This document shows, one piece after another, positions 62,065 through 64,000 of a DNA stretch of 64,000 bases; within the stretch, counting starts at the first letter, position 1, and the number at the start of each line of letters is the position of its first letter. Position numbers and translations under genes: made by a program. A model generated the notes under the pieces. It made no database searches. It saw only the letters and a list, made by a program, of their open reading frames with translations, and was not told the DNA's origin. The DNA is taken from assembly GCA_949316235.1 (NCBI GenBank), contig OX438758.1, positions 14,541,731 to 14,605,730 of the forward strand. The letters run 5' to 3'. The DNA comes from Oegoconia quadripuncta. Its lineage: Eukaryota; Arthropoda; Insecta; Lepidoptera; Autostichidae.

Positions 62065-62362
62065 TCAAAACCGTCCCCAAAATTATTGGTAGAAATGCTC
62101 CACCTTTTTGCACAATGATACGCTTCCTTGATTTATTCTCTCCTTTCGAAATTAATTTTCTCAAAATTGTTTTATGCTTTCGTAATTTAATCTTGTCTTT
62201 GTGTTTTAATGGTACCTTTCCAATTAAAATATTATAAATGCACTCACATATACAATTTATCTCATCATCCTGACAAACCTTTAACAAGGCCGTTCTAAAT
62301 TTAGGTTTCAATGTTTGTAAAGCTGTCAGTAAATGTCGATGAGATGCCACTTTCCCATGCAT
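62051..62362 (-). CDS. Polinton small basic protein (PX-like)
   Basis: This 103-codon frame starts MHGKVASHRHLLTALQTLKP. It has CQDDEINCICECIYNILIGK, a basic stretch (KDKIKLRKHKTILRKLISKG, KSRKRIIVQKG) and a hydrophobic C-terminus GGAFLPIILGTVLIGEI. Small basic proteins with a Gly-rich hydrophobic end occur next to the ATPase in insect Polintons and adintoviruses and are compared with adenovirus core proteins. It is intact here and overlaps the downstream gene by 14 nt, which suggests compact viral-type gene packing. Function is inferred from position and style only. Confidence 0.6.
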   Translation of the reverse strand: MHGKVASHRHLLTALQTLKPKFRTALLKVCQDDEINCICECIYNILIGKVPLKHKDKIKLRKHKTILRKLISKGENKSRKRIIVQKGGAFLPIILGTVLIGEI

Positions 62363-62433
62363 TATCAGTTATTAATGTTCCTAAATTATTAAATCAATAT
62401 GACTTATTTATACTGTTGTTACTCTTCGAAGCA

Positions 62434-63088
62434 TTATTTAGAACTGACTATAATTTCATTTGACTTGGCATATTTAAATCCTTTTTTAGGGATGTATACT
62501 ATAGTGTGAACGTCAAAGGGAAAAATGTTAGTTTTGAATCTACACAAGTCATTTGTGTTTTGTTTTAAATGAACCATTAAATAACCATGAGGTTCTTTGG
62601 TGGCATCTTTGTAGGCCTCTTCAACAAACTTAGAATTATCTGGATAAACTTGCCGGGCTAGGTAACGTATTTGTGTTTTATCTCTAGGATTTTTAAAGTA
62701 AATTATATAACTAGAGTTCAAAGATATATCGCGCTGACCTTTTCCTTGATGAAATAAATTTTGTGTGATATAAAACACACTAACATTTCTGTGGTGACTG
62801 CCTTTGGTAAAAATATCAACTATCCGACCATCTGATTCTCTCATAAGATCATCTATAAGTAATTGAGGATAATGGCCATCAAACATGCTCATATCTGGTA
62901 CACCTTGGCAATATTTGACTTTTTCTAAATTATACAAACGTTGCATTTCATCATAACACCATGTAATTTGTTTGAACTCTACATCACAGACGTGCTTGCA
63001 ATTTTTAAGAAAATTAGTAACAAAGTTAGATTTCCCACAGCCACTAGGACCAGCGACTGGATGTAAAAGGATGTATGAAGTGTATCAT
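62434..63088 (-). pseudogene. Polinton packaging ATPase, frameshifted near Walker A
   Basis: The protein is an FtsK/HerA-type genome-packaging ATPase. GPSGCGKSNFVTNFLKNC is the Walker A motif. PQLLIDDLMRESDGRIVDIF is the Walker B region. GSHHRNVSVFYITQNLFHQG is the downstream sensor-like block, and YIIYFKNPRDKTQIRYLARQ completes the domain. The ATG at 63088 gives MIHFIHPFTS, but one base change right before the Walker A block shifts the frame; from there it is open to 62434. A start at MQRLYNLEKV (62946) would omit Walker A. About 215 codons is normal for this family. It stands in the order expected for Polintons, upstream of the small basic gene. Confidence 0.8.
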
Positions 63089-63099
63089 ACTTGTCGCAC

Positions 63100-63440
63100 G
63101 ACGTTCACTTAGTATGATAGGATAATCGGGAATGGAGGGTGTGAAAAATAAAAATTGTTTTTATACAAATATATTTAATTATTATTTAAAATGTAATCCT
63201 TATACATTAGAACTTAACTTACATATTTTATAATACTAGTGACAATGTCATCTATTTTAATTTGCAAAGACATTTCTAAATCGTGAACCATATTAACGCC
63301 TTACATTACAACTTAATCTAAATAATTAAATCATTAGACCTACATATGTATACTTATAGTGCCCCCAAGCAACAGTATCTTGACCATTAGGTAAGATGTA
63401 GCGTTTAGTGTCACGGTATGATAATGAAATTTTATTAATT
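63100..63440. other. Gap between Polinton genes, nothing recognised
   Basis: AT-rich non-coding DNA between polymerase and ATPase. Confidence 0.5.
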
Positions 63441-63442
63441 TT

Positions 63443-63925
63443 TTAGGTGAAAATTGTGTGCTTGATTGTTTTGAACCTGTACATTTTCGCAAACTCATTG
63501 CGTTTATTGGTTAGACAGCGTTTATAGTCCTCCAATTTTAATTTTTTGGTTACGCTCTTGTTGATACCCTTAGCTTTAGCTATTGTATTACTTGCTATTC
63601 TCATTGCATACATTTTAGAACGAAGACCAACGAATTCCATAAAAATAGCTCCATTGTTTTCATCTTTGAAACAGCCCAATCTTTTCTTGTTAATGCAAGG
63701 AAGTCCATAACGGTTGTCTATATCATAATTTGAAGTATCAAAATAATTATGTAAATCACATTTTATATCCTCATGAAGGTTGTTAGTATAAATTTGGTAT
63801 GCAAAGCTATCTGTGTCGGTATACAACAGTTTTAAATTGGATTTGAACTTATTCACCATATATTCATAATGAAATTTATACATTAATGTTTTAGAAATAT
63901 CTAGTATACAGAATCTTAAATATAT
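63443..63925 (-). pseudogene. Polinton protein-primed DNA polymerase B, C-terminal part
   Basis: Minus strand. The frame reads PIYLRFCILDISKTLMYKFH, then YEYMVNKFKSNLKLLYTDTD, where YTDTD is the family-B catalytic motif C. It continues with RYGLPCINKKRLGCFKDENN, FMEFVGLRSKMYAMRI (the conserved thumb block GLRSKMY), KAKGINKSVTKKLKLEDY and FAKMYRFKTIKHTIFT, and stops at 63443. The frame is open upstream of the ATG at 63883 to about 63925, where it meets an AT microsatellite (63935-63960). The N-terminal exonuclease and palm motifs are outside the window or lost. The C-terminus is shorter than usual. Confidence 0.82.
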
Positions 63926-64000
63926 AGGTTTATTATAACAATAATAACAATAACAATATTTTATTGAACCGAAATAAATTACACAACTGTTGAAGCTTTG

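Noticed and set aside
1..64000. CRISPR array, bacterial operon or rRNA genes
   Set aside because: No regularly spaced direct repeats with unique spacers, no ribosome-binding-site-led gene clusters and no rRNA sequence were seen; the window is eukaryotic.

Overview
This is a eukaryotic nuclear window, AT-rich and intron-bearing, made mostly of transposable elements and their remains. The mix suggests an insect, most likely a moth or butterfly: several RTE-type LINE 3' ends of the kind common in Lepidoptera, tRNA-derived SINEs, DD40/41D and classical mariners, Ty1/copia, errantivirus-like and Polinton fragments. That assignment is inference; no mitochondrial, rRNA or species-diagnostic gene is present.

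Host genes are few. The clear one is a three-exon FKBP15-like gene on the + strand (exons 28304-28353, 28613-28771, 35817-37215; 535 codons). It keeps the N-terminal motif, the PH/EVH1-like region, the coiled coil and the conserved C-terminus, but has no FKBP prolyl-isomerase domain. Its 7-kb second intron is filled with repeats, and a mariner sits 21 bp after its stop codon. Two smaller host-like pieces are a THAP-type zinc-finger start (26412-26895, two exons, truncated inside an inverted-repeat element) and an orphan pair of C2H2 fingers (46327-46500).

Layout: 0-2.9 kb, RTE remnant and unassigned DNA; 2.9-6.8 kb, two adjacent mariner-like elements with very long terminal inverted repeats, the second with an intact 353-aa transposase; 6.8-13 kb, mostly unassigned; 13-21 kb, SINEs, MITEs, a 5'-truncated RTE with a perfect target-site duplication, and a CA-rich minisatellite flanked by two copies of the same sequence; 21-26 kb, LINE remnants; 26-38.6 kb, host genes and intronic repeats; 40-48 kb, LINE fragments and a copia whose 5' part has been replaced by an inverted copy of its own LTR; 48-52.6 kb, a decayed relative of the 4.7-kb mariner, a copia deletion derivative with intact LTRs and target-site duplication, and a large foldback repeat.

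The last 11 kb is a nest. A Polinton/Maverick fragment (DNA polymerase B, packaging ATPase, two small virion-type genes) is joined to an errantivirus-like envelope remnant. A copia lies inside the envelope remnant. The copia is in turn split at a TA by a 5.1-kb pogo/Tigger-like transposon. That transposon has a Psq + CENP-B + DDE transposase, a frameshift between its two reading frames, and about two dozen copies of a CGGCCGAAAAC-type motif in both orientations in its subterminal regions. This motif array is the most distinctive signal in the window.
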